DNA from: an uncultured Anaeromassilibacillus sp.
GTDB lineage: Bacteria > Bacillota > Clostridia > Oscillospirales > Acutalibacteraceae
Direction of reading: 5' to 3'
Length of the DNA stretch: 64,000 nt
Assembly: GCA_930987725.1 (NCBI GenBank)
Contig: CAKNKY010000005.1
Location: forward strand, 29,188-93,187
Numbering within the stretch: the first letter of the stretch is position 1; each line of letters begins with the position of its first letter. A program made the position numbers and the translations under genes. The notes under the pieces were generated by a model, which ran no database searches, was not told the DNA's origin, and saw only the letters and a list, made by a program, of their open reading frames with translations. Positions 20,344 through 28,922 of this stretch are shown here, piece by piece.

Positions 20344-20371
20344 ATTTTACCATAGGTTGGAGCGAATTCAA
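20344..20371 (-). promoter_or_regulatory. Sigma-A promoter of cdaA-ybbR
   Basis: Minus-strand TTGAAT (20366-20371), 16-base spacer, TAAAAT (20344-20349); it abuts the stop of the upstream aminotransferase gene. Confidence 0.65.
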
Positions 20372-21537
20372 AGCCTTTCTTTGTGAACGTCCTGTGAATT
20401 CCGCACAACCGATCGCATCACCGCCGCGAAAGAACGGATTTCCTGTTCCGTGGTAAAGGCCGAGGGGCAAATCCGCACCGCACCGGACTCGAGCGTCCCC
20501 ATAAAGCGGTGGGCCGCCGGCGCACAGTGCAGGCCGGCGCGCACTGCAATGCCCGCCTGCGCCAGGGCGGCAGCCGTCTCCTCGCTCGGCACGCCGCGCA
20601 CCCGGAATGAGAACACGGGCGCAAACGATTCGCCGTCCGGCTCAGGGCTGAAAAGCTCCACCCGATCCAGCGCGCGCAGGGCGCGCCAGGCAGCGCGAGC
20701 CACAGAAAGCTCATGGTGCAGGATCCGCTCCCTGCTCTTTTCGCGCACGAAAGCCAGGCCGGCGCGCAGCCCGGCAACGGCAGGCACATTGAGCGTGCCG
20801 CTTTCCAGACGTTCGGGCATCTCCTGCGGCTGATCAAACGAAACGGAGTTTGTGCCCGTTCCGCCCTCCAGAATGGTGTCGAGCGCCTCCCCGCGGGAGG
20901 TGATCAGCAGGCCGAGCCCCATTGGGGCATACAGCCCCTTGTGCGGCGCAGCGCAGATAAAGTCGAAGCATCCCTCCTCCAGCTCGACGGGGAACACACC
21001 GGCAGACTGGGCCGCATCCACACAGATAGGCACCCCATATTGCCGGGCCATAGCGGCGATCCGCTCCACCGGCAGGCGAATGCCCCACACGTTCGACACA
21101 TGGGTGCAGACAATCAGCTTCGTCTCCGGCCGCAGGGCGCGGCGGAACGCGTCCACCGTTGCGTCGTTGTCGCCGGGATACACACGCGCCTGGGTAAAGG
21201 AGACGTCCTGCTCCGCCAGCTTCCGCAGCGGCCGCATCACGGCGTTATGCTCCAGACATGATACGACGGCATGGCTGCCGGGGGTCAGCGTCCCCTTGAT
21301 CACCGCGTTGAGGGCATGGGTGCAATTCATGGTGAAGACGACACAGGACGAATCGGGCGCGTGAAAAAAATCGGCCGCCTCTGCCCGCGCCCGGTAGACA
21401 AGCTCAGCCGTGGCCATGCTCATGGCGTGGCCGCCGCGGCCGGGGTTTGCACCGAACCGCACGAACGCATCGGCCACGGCGCGGCGGACGCGTTCCGGCT
21501 TCGGGTAAGTGGTGGCGCCGTTGTCCAGGTAAATCAC
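20368..21537 (-). CDS. Class V aminotransferase, cysteine desulfurase/selenocysteine lyase type
   Basis: A 389-residue PLP enzyme of the NifS/CsdA group, which removes sulfur or selenium from (seleno)cysteine. It starts VIYLDNGATTYPKPE, the family N-terminus, at the GTG at 21537; the frame to 21819 only adds an unrelated extension. The PLP Asp/Gln region is VCVDAAQSAG and the Schiff-base lysine is in CAAPHKGLYAPMG. The GTG overlaps the stop of the DUF3343 gene (GTGA), so the two are probably translated together. Pairing with a Se/S-carrier-like protein suggests a sulfur- or selenium-transfer role. Confidence 0.9.
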   Translation of the reverse strand: MIYLDNGATTYPKPERVRRAVADAFVRFGANPGRGGHAMSMATAELVYRARAEAADFFHAPDSSCVVFTMNCTHALNAVIKGTLTPGSHAVVSCLEHNAVMRPLRKLAEQDVSFTQARVYPGDNDATVDAFRRALRPETKLIVCTHVSNVWGIRLPVERIAAMARQYGVPICVDAAQSAGVFPVELEEGCFDFICAAPHKGLYAPMGLGLLITSRGEALDTILEGGTGTNSVSFDQPQEMPERLESGTLNVPAVAGLRAGLAFVREKSRERILHHELSVARAAWRALRALDRVELFSPEPDGESFAPVFSFRVRGVPSEETAAALAQAGIAVRAGLHCAPAAHRFMGTLESGAVRICPSAFTTEQEIRSFAAVMRSVVRNSQDVHKERL

Positions 21538-21755
21538 CGCGGGCCGCCCCCTTGCCCGCCTGCCAGATACCCGGCCCGGATCAGAATGGGCAGCGCTTCC
21601 TGCGCGCGGCCCGGCGCGTAAACGCCGTATCCGCACCCCATGCCAGGCGTGTGCGGCACACGCTCCACCGTGGCCTGGATGCCGTGGCGGCGCAGCAAAT
21701 CGCGCGCCTGCATGGCGCGCGTAATGGAGCTCACTGTGAATAATGGTCGTTCCAT
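21534..21755 (-). CDS. DUF3343 (putative Se/S carrier-like) protein
   Basis: A 73-residue protein, MERPLFTVSSITRAMQARDL at the start, then a PHTPGMGCGYGVY segment with a single exposed-looking cysteine. Length and the TPxxxGCGY segment fit the DUF3343/Se_S_carrier family, whose members lie beside cysteine desulfurases and selenium genes. It overlaps the following class V aminotransferase by 4 bases (GTGA). I infer that it accepts persulfide or selenide from that enzyme. No biochemical proof is visible. Confidence 0.82.
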   Translation of the reverse strand: MERPLFTVSSITRAMQARDLLRRHGIQATVERVPHTPGMGCGYGVYAPGRAQEALPILIRAGYLAGGQGGGPR

Positions 21756-21860
21756 CAGTCGAATCCCTCGCTTCCCGGGCAGCGCCTGAAGCGCCGCCCC
21801 GATTCACCCCGCCGGACAAACGGAGCTAACCCATCATATGAGGCGGAGATCCCGATGGTG

Positions 21861-22343
21861 TCATGCCCGGGATTCGATGAGACAAACGGCGTGTGCAGCG
21901 ATCCCTTCGCCGCTTCCCGTGAAACCCAGCCCCTCCTCCGTGGTGGCTTTCACGCTTACCCGCGAAACGGGGACGCCGCAGGCTGCCGCTATGTTTTCCC
22001 GCATGGACTGAATGTGGGGCGCGAACTTCGGCGCCTGCGCCAGCACGGTGGCGTCCAGATTTTCCAGCCGCCAGCCGTCCTCCTTCAGGAGTTCGGCCAC
22101 ACGGCGCAGGAGAACCATGCTGTCTGCCCCCTCATATGCCGGATCGGAATCGGGAAACAGCTTGCCGATGTCGCCCAGGGCAGCGGCGCCCAGCAGCGCA
22201 TCCGCCGCGGCGTGGGCCAGCACGTCTGCATCCGAATGGCCAAGCAGCCCCTTTTCCCACGGGATCTTCACACCTCCCAGGATCAGGTCCCGCCCTGCGG
22301 CCAGGCGGTGCACATCGTATCCATGGCCGATTCTCATGCTCAT
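21861..22343 (-). CDS. ispF: 2-C-methyl-D-erythritol 2,4-cyclodiphosphate synthase
   Basis: Closes the cyclic diphosphate in the MEP route to isoprenoids. It has 160 residues, normal for the family. GYDVHRL supplies the zinc ligands and [18 protein letters not shown] and [11 protein letters not shown] are intact. Its ATG shares four bases (ATGA) with the ispD stop, so the two are translationally coupled. Confidence 0.97.
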   Translation of the reverse strand: MSMRIGHGYDVHRLAAGRDLILGGVKIPWEKGLLGHSDADVLAHAAADALLGAAALGDIGKLFPDSDPAYEGADSMVLLRRVAELLKEDGWRLENLDATVLAQAPKFAPHIQSMRENIAAACGVPVSRVSVKATTEEGLGFTGSGEGIAAHAVCLIESRA

Positions 22344-23035
22344 TCCTCCCGTTTGCGCAGGATCGCCTCGGCAGTGAAGATATCGTCCCGCGTTGTCAGT
22401 TTCAGATTCTCATAGCTGCCCTCGCACAGCCGCACAGGCAGGCCCGCGTGCTCCCAGAGCTGGCAATCATCCGTGTACAGCCTGCCGGCCGCCACAGCGC
22501 GTTCCATCTCTTCCAGATACCGCCGGAAGGGAAAAACCTGCGGCGTCTGCACCGCCCAAAGCGTGTCGCGCGCGGGCGTGGACAGAACAAAGCCCCGGGC
22601 ATCCGCCACTTTAATGGTATCCTTCACGCGCACGGCAAGAGCCGCCCCTGCCGGAGGCTCTGCCGACGCAATCACCGCATCGATCTCCTGCGGCGTGACG
22701 AGTGGCCTCGCGCCGTCGTGCACGGCGGCAAGCGCAGGCATGCCCGGGGCCGCCAGCAGGCCGCTGCGCACGGAAAGCTGGCGCTCCGCCCCGCCGGGGG
22801 CGAAAGCGAACGGCTTGGAAAGACCGGCACGGCGCGCCAAGACTTCCGCCTGTGGAAGGTCCTCCTCCCGCACAACGAGCACAAGGGAGGAAACACGTGC
22901 CGCCCGGTCAAAGGCGCGCAGCGTCCACCAGAGTGCAGGCTTGCCCAGCAAGGGCAGGAACTGCTTGGGGCGCCCCATGCGAGTGGAATTCCCGGCCGCC
23001 ACAATCACGGCGCAGCAGCCGTTTTGTTCCGCCAT
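22340..23035 (-). CDS. ispD: 2-C-methyl-D-erythritol 4-phosphate cytidylyltransferase
   Basis: Transfers CMP from CTP to MEP in isoprenoid synthesis. It has 231 residues from the ATG at 23035 ([20 protein letters not shown]), behind AAAGGGTGA; the frame to 23077 runs into the upstream gene. The CTP loop [15 protein letters not shown] and the substrate motif [10 protein letters not shown] are present. It sits 5 bases after the unknown 177-residue gene and overlaps ispF. Confidence 0.97.
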   Translation of the reverse strand: MAEQNGCCAVIVAAGNSTRMGRPKQFLPLLGKPALWWTLRAFDRAARVSSLVLVVREEDLPQAEVLARRAGLSKPFAFAPGGAERQLSVRSGLLAAPGMPALAAVHDGARPLVTPQEIDAVIASAEPPAGAALAVRVKDTIKVADARGFVLSTPARDTLWAVQTPQVFPFRRYLEEMERAVAAGRLYTDDCQLWEHAGLPVRLCEGSYENLKLTTRDDIFTAEAILRKREE

Positions 23036-23040
23036 TTGAT

Positions 23041-23574
23041 TCACCCTTTCAAGAGCTTTTTGTAGGAAACAAGCCACTCCGGCCTGATTTCTTCCAGCAC
23101 GGCCTGCGGCTTTTCATACTGATCCAGCGGACGCTGCTCCTTGAGGGAGTGCAGCGCGCGATGAATCTGCCTGGTGTCCACATCCGAACTGAGCTGAAGC
23201 TCCGCCAGAGTGGAATACACGATGTTTGCGCTTTTCATTACATAGAGAAGATCGGCCCACGCGCTGAACTCCGTGAGCTTCACAAACTCCTGCGGTACGC
23301 GAAGCGTGAGCAGCACGCTGCTGGACACACGCCCGTCGGCGCACTGCGGCCTCCCGCGCACACAGGCGAACACAGGGCACTCGCACTTCAGGTGAAGCAG
23401 ATCGATCAATGCCTGGTATTCGTTTGCAAAGGTGATGCTCTTGTGTGCACGGTATACTTTCTTTTCAAGGAGGATATCCAGCACTTGGGTGGATTGATAG
23501 GTGAGGAGATTGTAGCATCCGTCTTCGATGCTGCGGCCCATTCGGGCCATTCTGTCAAGTAAAAATTGGATCAC
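23041..23574 (-). CDS. Uncharacterised 177-residue protein upstream of ispD
   Basis: Starts at the GTG at 23574 (MIQFLLDRMARMGRSIEDGC) behind AAAGGGG. It is a mixed alpha/beta sequence with three cysteines in CECPVFACVRGRPQC, no signal peptide and no membrane segment. The order NLLTYQSTQVLDILLEKKVY, FANEYQAL and LTLRVPQEFVKLTEFSAW resembles the pattern of DUF3841 proteins, but I can only offer this as a weak pattern match. It lies 5 bases before ispD and is probably in its operon. Function unknown. Confidence 0.75.
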   Translation of the reverse strand: MIQFLLDRMARMGRSIEDGCYNLLTYQSTQVLDILLEKKVYRAHKSITFANEYQALIDLLHLKCECPVFACVRGRPQCADGRVSSSVLLTLRVPQEFVKLTEFSAWADLLYVMKSANIVYSTLAELQLSSDVDTRQIHRALHSLKEQRPLDQYEKPQAVLEEIRPEWLVSYKKLLKG

Positions 23575-23616
23575 CGTGATTCCCCTTTAATGATATTGAA
23601 ACGAAATGGGCACACT

Positions 23617-24405
23617 TCAATTCATGGTCGCCCAGTTGAACAGAGTCATATCCTGGCGGCCATAGGCATCCGGCAAGGCGAGATACCGGCGGGTGAGCGC
23701 CAGATCATCCTGGCCGGTGCCGTGATAAAACGCTTCCGCAATGGAACCGGCGATCGCGCCCACGGTATCGGTGTCACAGCGGACGCTGTACACATTGCGG
23801 ATGCAGCTTTCCCACGAATGGCTTTCCAGAAAACACCGGATCGCAAGCGGCACGGAAACCTGGCAGCTCATGTCCACTTTAGCGAACGGCCGCAGCAGCG
23901 CAAGCGGGCGGCCAAGGCGATACTGATAATTTTTTTCGATATAGGCGCGGATTTCCTTTTTGGAGCAGCCGGTTCGGGCAAGATAAATACAGACGGCCGT
24001 TGCCTCCGCGCCTTTGATCCCCTCGGGGTGATTGTGCGTGCACAGCGCACTGCTCTGGGCCTGTTCCCGCACGCGCTCAAGCGTGGGAAAATATTCCCCG
24101 ATGAAGCTCACGCGCATGGCGGATCCGTTGCCGTAGCTGCGGTAAGCCGCCGCGCCTCCCGCCTCAAGCCAGCGCTTGAACATGGAGCCGTATCCGGCCA
24201 GGGGAAATTTGCGGCCGAACTCCAGGTAAGCGTTCCGGTAAGAACAGCCGTTGAGCACGGCGTATTTGGTCGCCACTGTCAAAACGGTGTCATCCGTGAA
24301 ACAACATGCATCCGTAAAAAACGGCTCCTTTTTGTAGTTAAACGTCTGCGGCCGGCTGAATTCAAACCGGGACCCCGCAATGTCACCCAATATCGCGCCA
24401 AACAT
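23617..24405 (-). CDS. ADP-ribosylglycohydrolase family protein
   Basis: A 262-residue member of the DraG/ARH fold that removes ADP-ribose from proteins or hydrolyses related glycosides, with two metal ions. It starts MFGAILGDIAGSRFEF (ATG at 24405) and has the metal motifs FTDDT and, near the C-terminus, DTVGAIAGSIAEAF. The upstream extension to 24474 is low-complexity and not used. No DraT or toxin partner is adjacent, so the target is unknown. Confidence 0.9.
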   Translation of the reverse strand: MFGAILGDIAGSRFEFSRPQTFNYKKEPFFTDACCFTDDTVLTVATKYAVLNGCSYRNAYLEFGRKFPLAGYGSMFKRWLEAGGAAAYRSYGNGSAMRVSFIGEYFPTLERVREQAQSSALCTHNHPEGIKGAEATAVCIYLARTGCSKKEIRAYIEKNYQYRLGRPLALLRPFAKVDMSCQVSVPLAIRCFLESHSWESCIRNVYSVRCDTDTVGAIAGSIAEAFYHGTGQDDLALTRRYLALPDAYGRQDMTLFNWATMN

Positions 24406-24721
24406 AGGCCCTTTCCCCTTTCCGCTTTCCCGGCGGCTCCCCGTGCCCCCGCCTGCGGCCGCCGAACCGGCCACGGGACGGCAGGCGGAAGCGGATTGGC
24501 GCCGCCTTCTGTCTCTATCATACTATATCTTGAGCCGTTTTTCCAGATCTTTGCCTGTTTCGTGCACGATTATGCGGAGAAAGGATGAAAATATACTAAA
24601 TCGGTAGAAATTTAATTTGCCTTCTTGACAATGGAGCAAAAGTGCCATACATTATAGAAAGAGGGAACGGCATGCCGGGAGCAGCCGGCAGCCGAAACGC
24701 CTTCTGGAAAGGATAAACTCT
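24406..24721. other. Divergent intergenic region (316 bases)
   Basis: No gene seen. It holds the start regions of the minus-strand ADP-ribosylglycohydrolase and the plus-strand sms operon. The plus-strand promoter is annotated separately. For the minus strand, TGGAAA-17-TATGAT is a possible but weak promoter. The middle (about 24540-24660) is AT-rich. Confidence 0.7.
24625..24653 (+). promoter_or_regulatory. Sigma-A promoter of smsC-smsB
   Basis: Perfect TTGACA (24625-24630), 17-base spacer, TACATT (24648-24653), about 70 bases before the start codon. Confidence 0.7.
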
Positions 24722-25456
24722 ATGGATATTTTAAAAGCGGAACACCTGGCCTGGGATCTTCCGGACGGTGTGGGAATTATCAAAGATATCAGTTTCTCCA
24801 TTGAAAGCGGCAAGCTGGTGGTCGTCACCGGCCCGAACGGCGGCGGCAAAACGACGCTTGCCAAGCTGATCGCCGGCATCGAAACGCCGTCTGCCGGACA
24901 TCTCTTCTTCGAAGGCGAGGACATCACGAAGAAAAATATCACGGAGCGCGCGAAACTGGGCGTGGCGTATGCCTTCCAGCAGCCGGTGCGCTTTAAAGGC
25001 CTGACGGTGCGCGACATGCTGGAGCTTGCTTCCGGCCATGCGCTCGACGACGCACATCTGTGCGATCTGCTGGGCAAGGTAGGGCTGTGCGCGAACGAGT
25101 ATGTGGATCGCGAGCTGAATGCGAGCCTTTCCGGCGGTGAGATCAAACGCATTGAGATCGCCTCCGTGCTGGCGCGCGGCGCGAAGCTCTCGATCTTCGA
25201 TGAGCCGGAGGCCGGCATTGACCTGTGGAGCTTTGCCCGGCTGGTGGAGACCTTTGAGGAGGTCCGCCGCAACCAGTCCGGCACGCTGCTCATCATCTCG
25301 CATCAGGAACGCATCCTGAACATTGCCGACGAGATCATCGTGATTGCCGACGGGCTGGTGCGCGCCGCGGGGCCGCGCGAGGAAATCCTGCCCACGCTGC
25401 TGGCAGACGAGAAGTCGCCCCGCTGCCCTCTTGGAAAGGAGAGTGCGCTTGTATGA
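24722..25456 (+). CDS. SufC-like ABC ATPase of a minimal (SMS-type) Fe-S assembly system
   Basis: A 244-residue ABC ATPase related to SufC, which drives iron-sulfur cluster assembly on a SufBD-type scaffold in the cytoplasm. Walker A is GPNGGGKTT, the signature LSGGEIKRIE, and Walker B LSIFDEPEAGIDLW, with the SufC-like EAGID wording. It overlaps the scaffold gene by 4 bases (ATGA). No sufS, sufU or second scaffold gene follows, matching the two-gene SMS (SmsCB) layout described in anaerobes. Confidence 0.93.
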   Translation: MDILKAEHLAWDLPDGVGIIKDISFSIESGKLVVVTGPNGGGKTTLAKLIAGIETPSAGHLFFEGEDITKKNITERAKLGVAYAFQQPVRFKGLTVRDMLELASGHALDDAHLCDLLGKVGLCANEYVDRELNASLSGGEIKRIEIASVLARGAKLSIFDEPEAGIDLWSFARLVETFEEVRRNQSGTLLIISHQERILNIADEIIVIADGLVRAAGPREEILPTLLADEKSPRCPLGKESALV

Positions 25457-26370
25457 ATAAGATCACAGAATCCCTTCTGCGCGTCGTTTCGGATTTCGGC
25501 GGCACGTTCAAGGGTGCGTATAACGTGCGCGAGGACGGCGGCTGCGCCGGCCGCCAGTCGAGCGAGCACATCAAGCTGGAATCGAAGAAGGATGGTCCTG
25601 GCCTCATCATCCGCGTGGCCCCCGGCACAAAGGGGGAGACGGTGTATATTCCCGCCTGCGTGACGCATGGCGGCATTGACGATCTCGTTTACAACGATTT
25701 CTACATCGGCGAGGGCGCCGACGTGGTGGTGGTAGCCGGCTGCGGCGTCCACAACGAGGATGACTCGGAGGCACGCCATAACGGCATTCACCGCTTCTTC
25801 CTGGAAAAGGGAGCGCGCGTGGTGTACCGCGAAAAGCATGTGGGAACAGGAAAAGGCCGCGGTGCGCGCCGCATTGACCCGGTGACAGATATCCAGATGG
25901 CGGAGGATTCCTACATGGAGATGGACACCGTGCAGATCAGCGGCGTGGACAGCACCATGCGGCGCACCAATGCGCTGCTCAAGGACCGCGCCCGCCTGGT
26001 GGTGCGTGAGCGCCTGCTGACGAACGGAACGGAATGGGCCCGCAGCGACTTCGACGTCACGCTCGAGGGCGAGGATTCCTCGGCGGACATCGTCTCCCGC
26101 TCGGTGGCGCGCGGAAAGTCCCGCCAGGAATTCAACTCCTGCCTTCGCGGCAAGAACCGCTGCAACGGCCATTCCGAATGCGACGCCATTCTGGCGGAAT
26201 CCGGCAGCGTGGTCGCCTCCCCCTCGCTTGAGGCAGCCAATCTGGACGCGGCCCTCATCCATGAAGCGGCCATCGGCAAGATTGCCGGCGAGCAGATCCT
26301 GAAGCTGCGCACGCTTGGCCTCACCCAGGAGGAAGCGGAGGAGCGCATCATCCAGGGCTTCCTGAAATAA
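25453..26370 (+). CDS. SufB/SufD-like scaffold of a minimal (SMS-type) Fe-S assembly system
   Basis: A 305-residue SufBD-family protein, short compared with SufB (about 470) or SufD (about 420). It consists mostly of the beta-helix core. The conserved C-terminus ALIHEAAIGKIAGEQILKL is intact, as is the HSECDAIL stretch used as a ligand region in SufB. One scaffold protein instead of two suggests a homodimeric SmsB with two SmsC. It is coupled to the ATPase gene and followed by a strong terminator, so the operon has just two genes. Confidence 0.92.
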   Translation: MNKITESLLRVVSDFGGTFKGAYNVREDGGCAGRQSSEHIKLESKKDGPGLIIRVAPGTKGETVYIPACVTHGGIDDLVYNDFYIGEGADVVVVAGCGVHNEDDSEARHNGIHRFFLEKGARVVYREKHVGTGKGRGARRIDPVTDIQMAEDSYMEMDTVQISGVDSTMRRTNALLKDRARLVVRERLLTNGTEWARSDFDVTLEGEDSSADIVSRSVARGKSRQEFNSCLRGKNRCNGHSECDAILAESGSVVASPSLEAANLDAALIHEAAIGKIAGEQILKLRTLGLTQEEAEERIIQGFLK

Positions 26371-26384
26371 CATCCCGGCACAGC

Positions 26385-26434
26385 AAACTGCCGCGGCACC
26401 GGCGCACAGCGCACGGGCCGCGGCAGTTTTTTGC
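26385..26434 (+). terminator. Rho-independent terminator of the sms operon
   Basis: A 13-bp stem (26385-26397 with 26417-26429) with T6 following on the plus strand, between the convergent sms operon and HD-hydrolase gene. Confidence 0.92.
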
Positions 26435-26447
26435 GCCTAGATCGATT

Positions 26448-27128
26448 TCACAAGAGCGTCTGGCCGTTCACGCGCAGGCGGAACGTCAGGCCAAGGCGCT
26501 CCGCAGCCTTGCGGCAGAGCAGCATGCGGTCGAGGAAAATTTCGAAATAGTCCATGACAGGCGAAATCTGCGTGTCGATCGTCATCTCCTGCACGAGCGC
26601 GGTTTTGTCCGGCGTGAGATAGGTGCGCGTCTCGACCACGGCGTAATTGACGCGATCGTGCATGTCAAACGAAGCAAAGTCCGTGTTGCGCACACGGGTG
26701 CGGCGCACATCCGTTTTGTCCGCGAGGATCAGAGCGGCCGCCACCTCGTTGACGGGATAGGCCGTGCTCTCATCATGGTTGCCGATGGCGCTGATCACAG
26801 TGGAAAGCTCTTCGGCGTCCATACCCATCTTGTCGAGAATGCGGAACGCCATGATCGCGCCGCTCTGGGCATGGTCAATCCGGTTGATCACATTGCCGAT
26901 GTCGTGCAGGTAGCCGGCGATCCAAGCGAGCTCCGCCTGGCGGGGTGCACAGCCGAGATCGAGCAGCAGGTTCTGCGCAAAATTGGCCGCGCGCGTCACA
27001 TGGGCGAAGCTGTGCTCCGTGTAGCCCATGGCCTGCAGCGATTCATCCGCTTTTCGGATATAGACGGCAATCTGCTCATTGCCGCGCACACTCTCTTTCG
27101 TGATCAAACCGTTCCATCCTTTCTGCAC
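26448..27128 (-). CDS. HD-domain phosphohydrolase
   Basis: A 226-residue metal-dependent phosphohydrolase. The HD motif is AGYLHDIGNVIN, with an upstream His in HSFAHVTRAA and a later NHD in AIGNHDEST and Asp in LADKTDVRR, the order of the HD superfamily. Helical throughout, no other domain. Possible substrates are nucleotides or cyclic nucleotides; none can be chosen from the sequence. It is convergent with the sms operon and has its own predicted promoter. Confidence 0.88.
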   Translation of the reverse strand: MQKGWNGLITKESVRGNEQIAVYIRKADESLQAMGYTEHSFAHVTRAANFAQNLLLDLGCAPRQAELAWIAGYLHDIGNVINRIDHAQSGAIMAFRILDKMGMDAEELSTVISAIGNHDESTAYPVNEVAAALILADKTDVRRTRVRNTDFASFDMHDRVNYAVVETRTYLTPDKTALVQEMTIDTQISPVMDYFEIFLDRMLLCRKAAERLGLTFRLRVNGQTLL

Positions 27129-27158
27129 TTTGCCCCGGTGAAACTCGGAAACACTTTC

Positions 27159-27187
27159 AGCATACGCCCGGGAGGGCGCATGCGCAA
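27159..27187 (-). promoter_or_regulatory. Candidate promoter of the HD hydrolase
   Basis: Minus-strand TTGCGC (27182-27187), 17-base spacer, TATGCT (27159-27164). Confidence 0.5.
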
Positions 27188-27224
27188 GGGGAAATGTGTA
27201 AAACCGCCGTAAAAGTTGCCGTTG

Positions 27225-27863
27225 TCAGCCCATCATACTGTTCAGATAAGACCGCACCAGGGAGACGCATTTTTCCCACCCGTTCTCATTCCAGGCAAAC
27301 CGGCTGCTGTTGAGGCAGAGATCATAATATTCCACATCACGCCAGTTTTTTCCCGTGAAATACTGGTAATAGTCCGCGCGCCGCTTATCCGTCCGGCGTA
27401 CCAGCTTGCGGACCTCCTCCACGCTGAGCGCCGGGTTCAGTTCCCGGGCGCGGGCCACACAGTAATCGAACGGCGCATATACATAGAGGCGCAGCACGTT
27501 GTCCAGATCCTTGAGAATGTAGTTGGCGCAGCGCCCGACGATCACGCAGGACTCCTCCCGCGCGAGCTCCCGGATCACCTTTGCCTGGAAATTGAAGAGG
27601 TTGACGTTGGTGACGAAGTCGTCGCTGTCCGGCGGGATCAGCTCGCCGCCATAGGCGCCACGCGCCGCGCGGAACAGCACCGTATTGCGGATTTTCTCAT
27701 CCGCGTTTGCAAAGAAACTCTCATTGATCCCGCTCTTTTCGGAGGCAAGGCGCAGGATTTCCCTGTTGTAGAAGGAGACATTCAGCTCCCTCGCCAGCAT
27801 TCTTCCGATGCTTCTGCCGCCGCTTCCATACCCGCGTGCGATGGTAATCACAAAGTTTTTCAT
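27225..27863 (-). CDS. Cytidylate kinase-like family protein
   Basis: A 212-residue P-loop protein, MKNFVITIARGYGSGGRSIG at the start, where GYGSGGRSIG replaces the classical GKS loop. This is the pattern of the cytidylate_kin2 family found in anaerobes. RLYVYAPFDYCVARA and RRTDKRRADYYQYFTG supply the arginine-rich lid. The true CMP kinase has a GPSGSGKS-like loop, so the substrate here is uncertain. Start at the ATG at 27863 after GGAAGGTG; the frame to 27998 is rejected. It is divergent from the inositol monophosphatase gene. Confidence 0.88.
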   Translation of the reverse strand: MKNFVITIARGYGSGGRSIGRMLARELNVSFYNREILRLASEKSGINESFFANADEKIRNTVLFRAARGAYGGELIPPDSDDFVTNVNLFNFQAKVIRELAREESCVIVGRCANYILKDLDNVLRLYVYAPFDYCVARARELNPALSVEEVRKLVRRTDKRRADYYQYFTGKNWRDVEYYDLCLNSSRFAWNENGWEKCVSLVRSYLNSMMG

Positions 27864-27966
27864 CCCGGTCACCTTCCCTTTCTCCGGCCGGCCGTCAAAC
27901 GCCGGGCCGGATCGCTCCGGCTGCACCCGTTTGCCGGGCAAATCGCCGTGCTGTTCCTCTTCTTTC

Positions 27967-27995
27967 AGTATAGGGGGAAACAGCGGAGAAATCAA
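27967..27995 (-). promoter_or_regulatory. Sigma-A promoter of the cytidylate kinase-like gene
   Basis: Minus-strand TTGATT (27990-27995), 17-base spacer, TATACT (27967-27972). Confidence 0.75.
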
Positions 27996-28024
27996 CAATA
28001 TTTACAAAATCGTTAAATCTTTTC

Positions 28025-28053
28025 TTGTCTTTTTCCGTGAATTGTGATACTGT
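28025..28053 (+). promoter_or_regulatory. Candidate promoter of the imp-malQ-glgP operon
   Basis: TTGTCT (28025-28030), 17-base spacer, TACTGT (28048-28053); a weak -10, back to back with the minus-strand promoter 30 bases away. Confidence 0.45.
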
Positions 28054-28124
28054 TTAACGGTAGGGCCGCCGCAAAAGAAGACAGACTGCGGCGTGCTCCC
28101 GAGAGAAGAAAGGAGATTTCCAAA

Positions 28125-28922
28125 ATGGATTGGAATGAGATACTGGAACGCGTCTGCAGCCTTGTGAAGGAGGACGGCAGGCGCATCCTTGCCATGAAGC
28201 GGCCCGAGGTATTTGAAAAGGAGGGCCACGCCAATTTTGTGACAAGCGCCGATCTGGCCTCCCAGAGCTTCCTGCTCGAAGGGCTCGCTCCCCTGGTGCC
28301 GGGTGCGCATTTCTTTGCCGAGGAGCAGGAGGAGCATGTGCTCGCCCCCGGTTACAACTGGCTGATCGATCCCATCGACGGCACCACAAACTTTATGCGC
28401 GGCCTGCGGTGCTCCTCCATCTCCGTCGGCCTTGTGAACAACGGCAAGGCTGTGCTCGGCGTGGTCTATCAGTTCTATTCCGACGAGCTGTTCTACGCCG
28501 TGCGGGGCAAAGGCGCCTTTCTGAACGGGAAGCCGATCCACGCGGCGGATACACCGTGTGACAGGGCGCTGATCGAGGTGGGCACCAGCCCGTATAACAC
28601 GACGTTCCACGCGGCCACGGCCGCTATCATGCACAAGGCTCTCTCCTGCTGCGGCGATCTGCGGCGCAGCGGTTCCGCGGCCGTGGACCTGTGCGCCATT
28701 GCGGCGGGCCGGGCGGACGCCTTTGTGGAGGCGCGCCTTTCGCCGTGGGATTACGCCGCTTCCTCCGTAATTCTGGAGGAGGCAGGCGCGCAGATCACGT
28801 CCTGCGCGCCCTTCACGCTCGATTTTCAGAACAGCACACCGGTGATCGCCGGCGCGGGCGAAGCGTTTGACTTTGTGTGCCGCACCGCCGCAGCCGTGCT
28901 TTCCGGGGAGGGCGGCGCATGA
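28125..28922 (+). CDS. Inositol monophosphatase family phosphatase
   Basis: A 265-residue Mg2+-dependent phosphatase of the IMPase/FBPase fold. The metal motifs are FAEEQEE (first Glu), DPIDGTTNFMRG, and WDYAASSVILEEAGA. It may act on inositol phosphate or another sugar phosphate. The ATG at 28125 follows AAAGGAG; the frame from 28044 is not used. It overlaps malQ by 4 bases (ATGA). This tight link with alpha-glucan breakdown hints at a hexose phosphate substrate, which is inference. Confidence 0.93.
   Translation: MDWNEILERVCSLVKEDGRRILAMKRPEVFEKEGHANFVTSADLASQSFLLEGLAPLVPGAHFFAEEQEEHVLAPGYNWLIDPIDGTTNFMRGLRCSSISVGLVNNGKAVLGVVYQFYSDELFYAVRGKGAFLNGKPIHAADTPCDRALIEVGTSPYNTTFHAATAAIMHKALSCCGDLRRSGSAAVDLCAIAAGRADAFVEARLSPWDYAASSVILEEAGAQITSCAPFTLDFQNSTPVIAGAGEAFDFVCRTAAAVLSGEGGA

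Noticed and set aside
21778..21799. Terminator after ispF
   Set aside because: There is an 8-bp GC hairpin but no T-run on either strand, and it lies in the leader of the DUF3343 gene.
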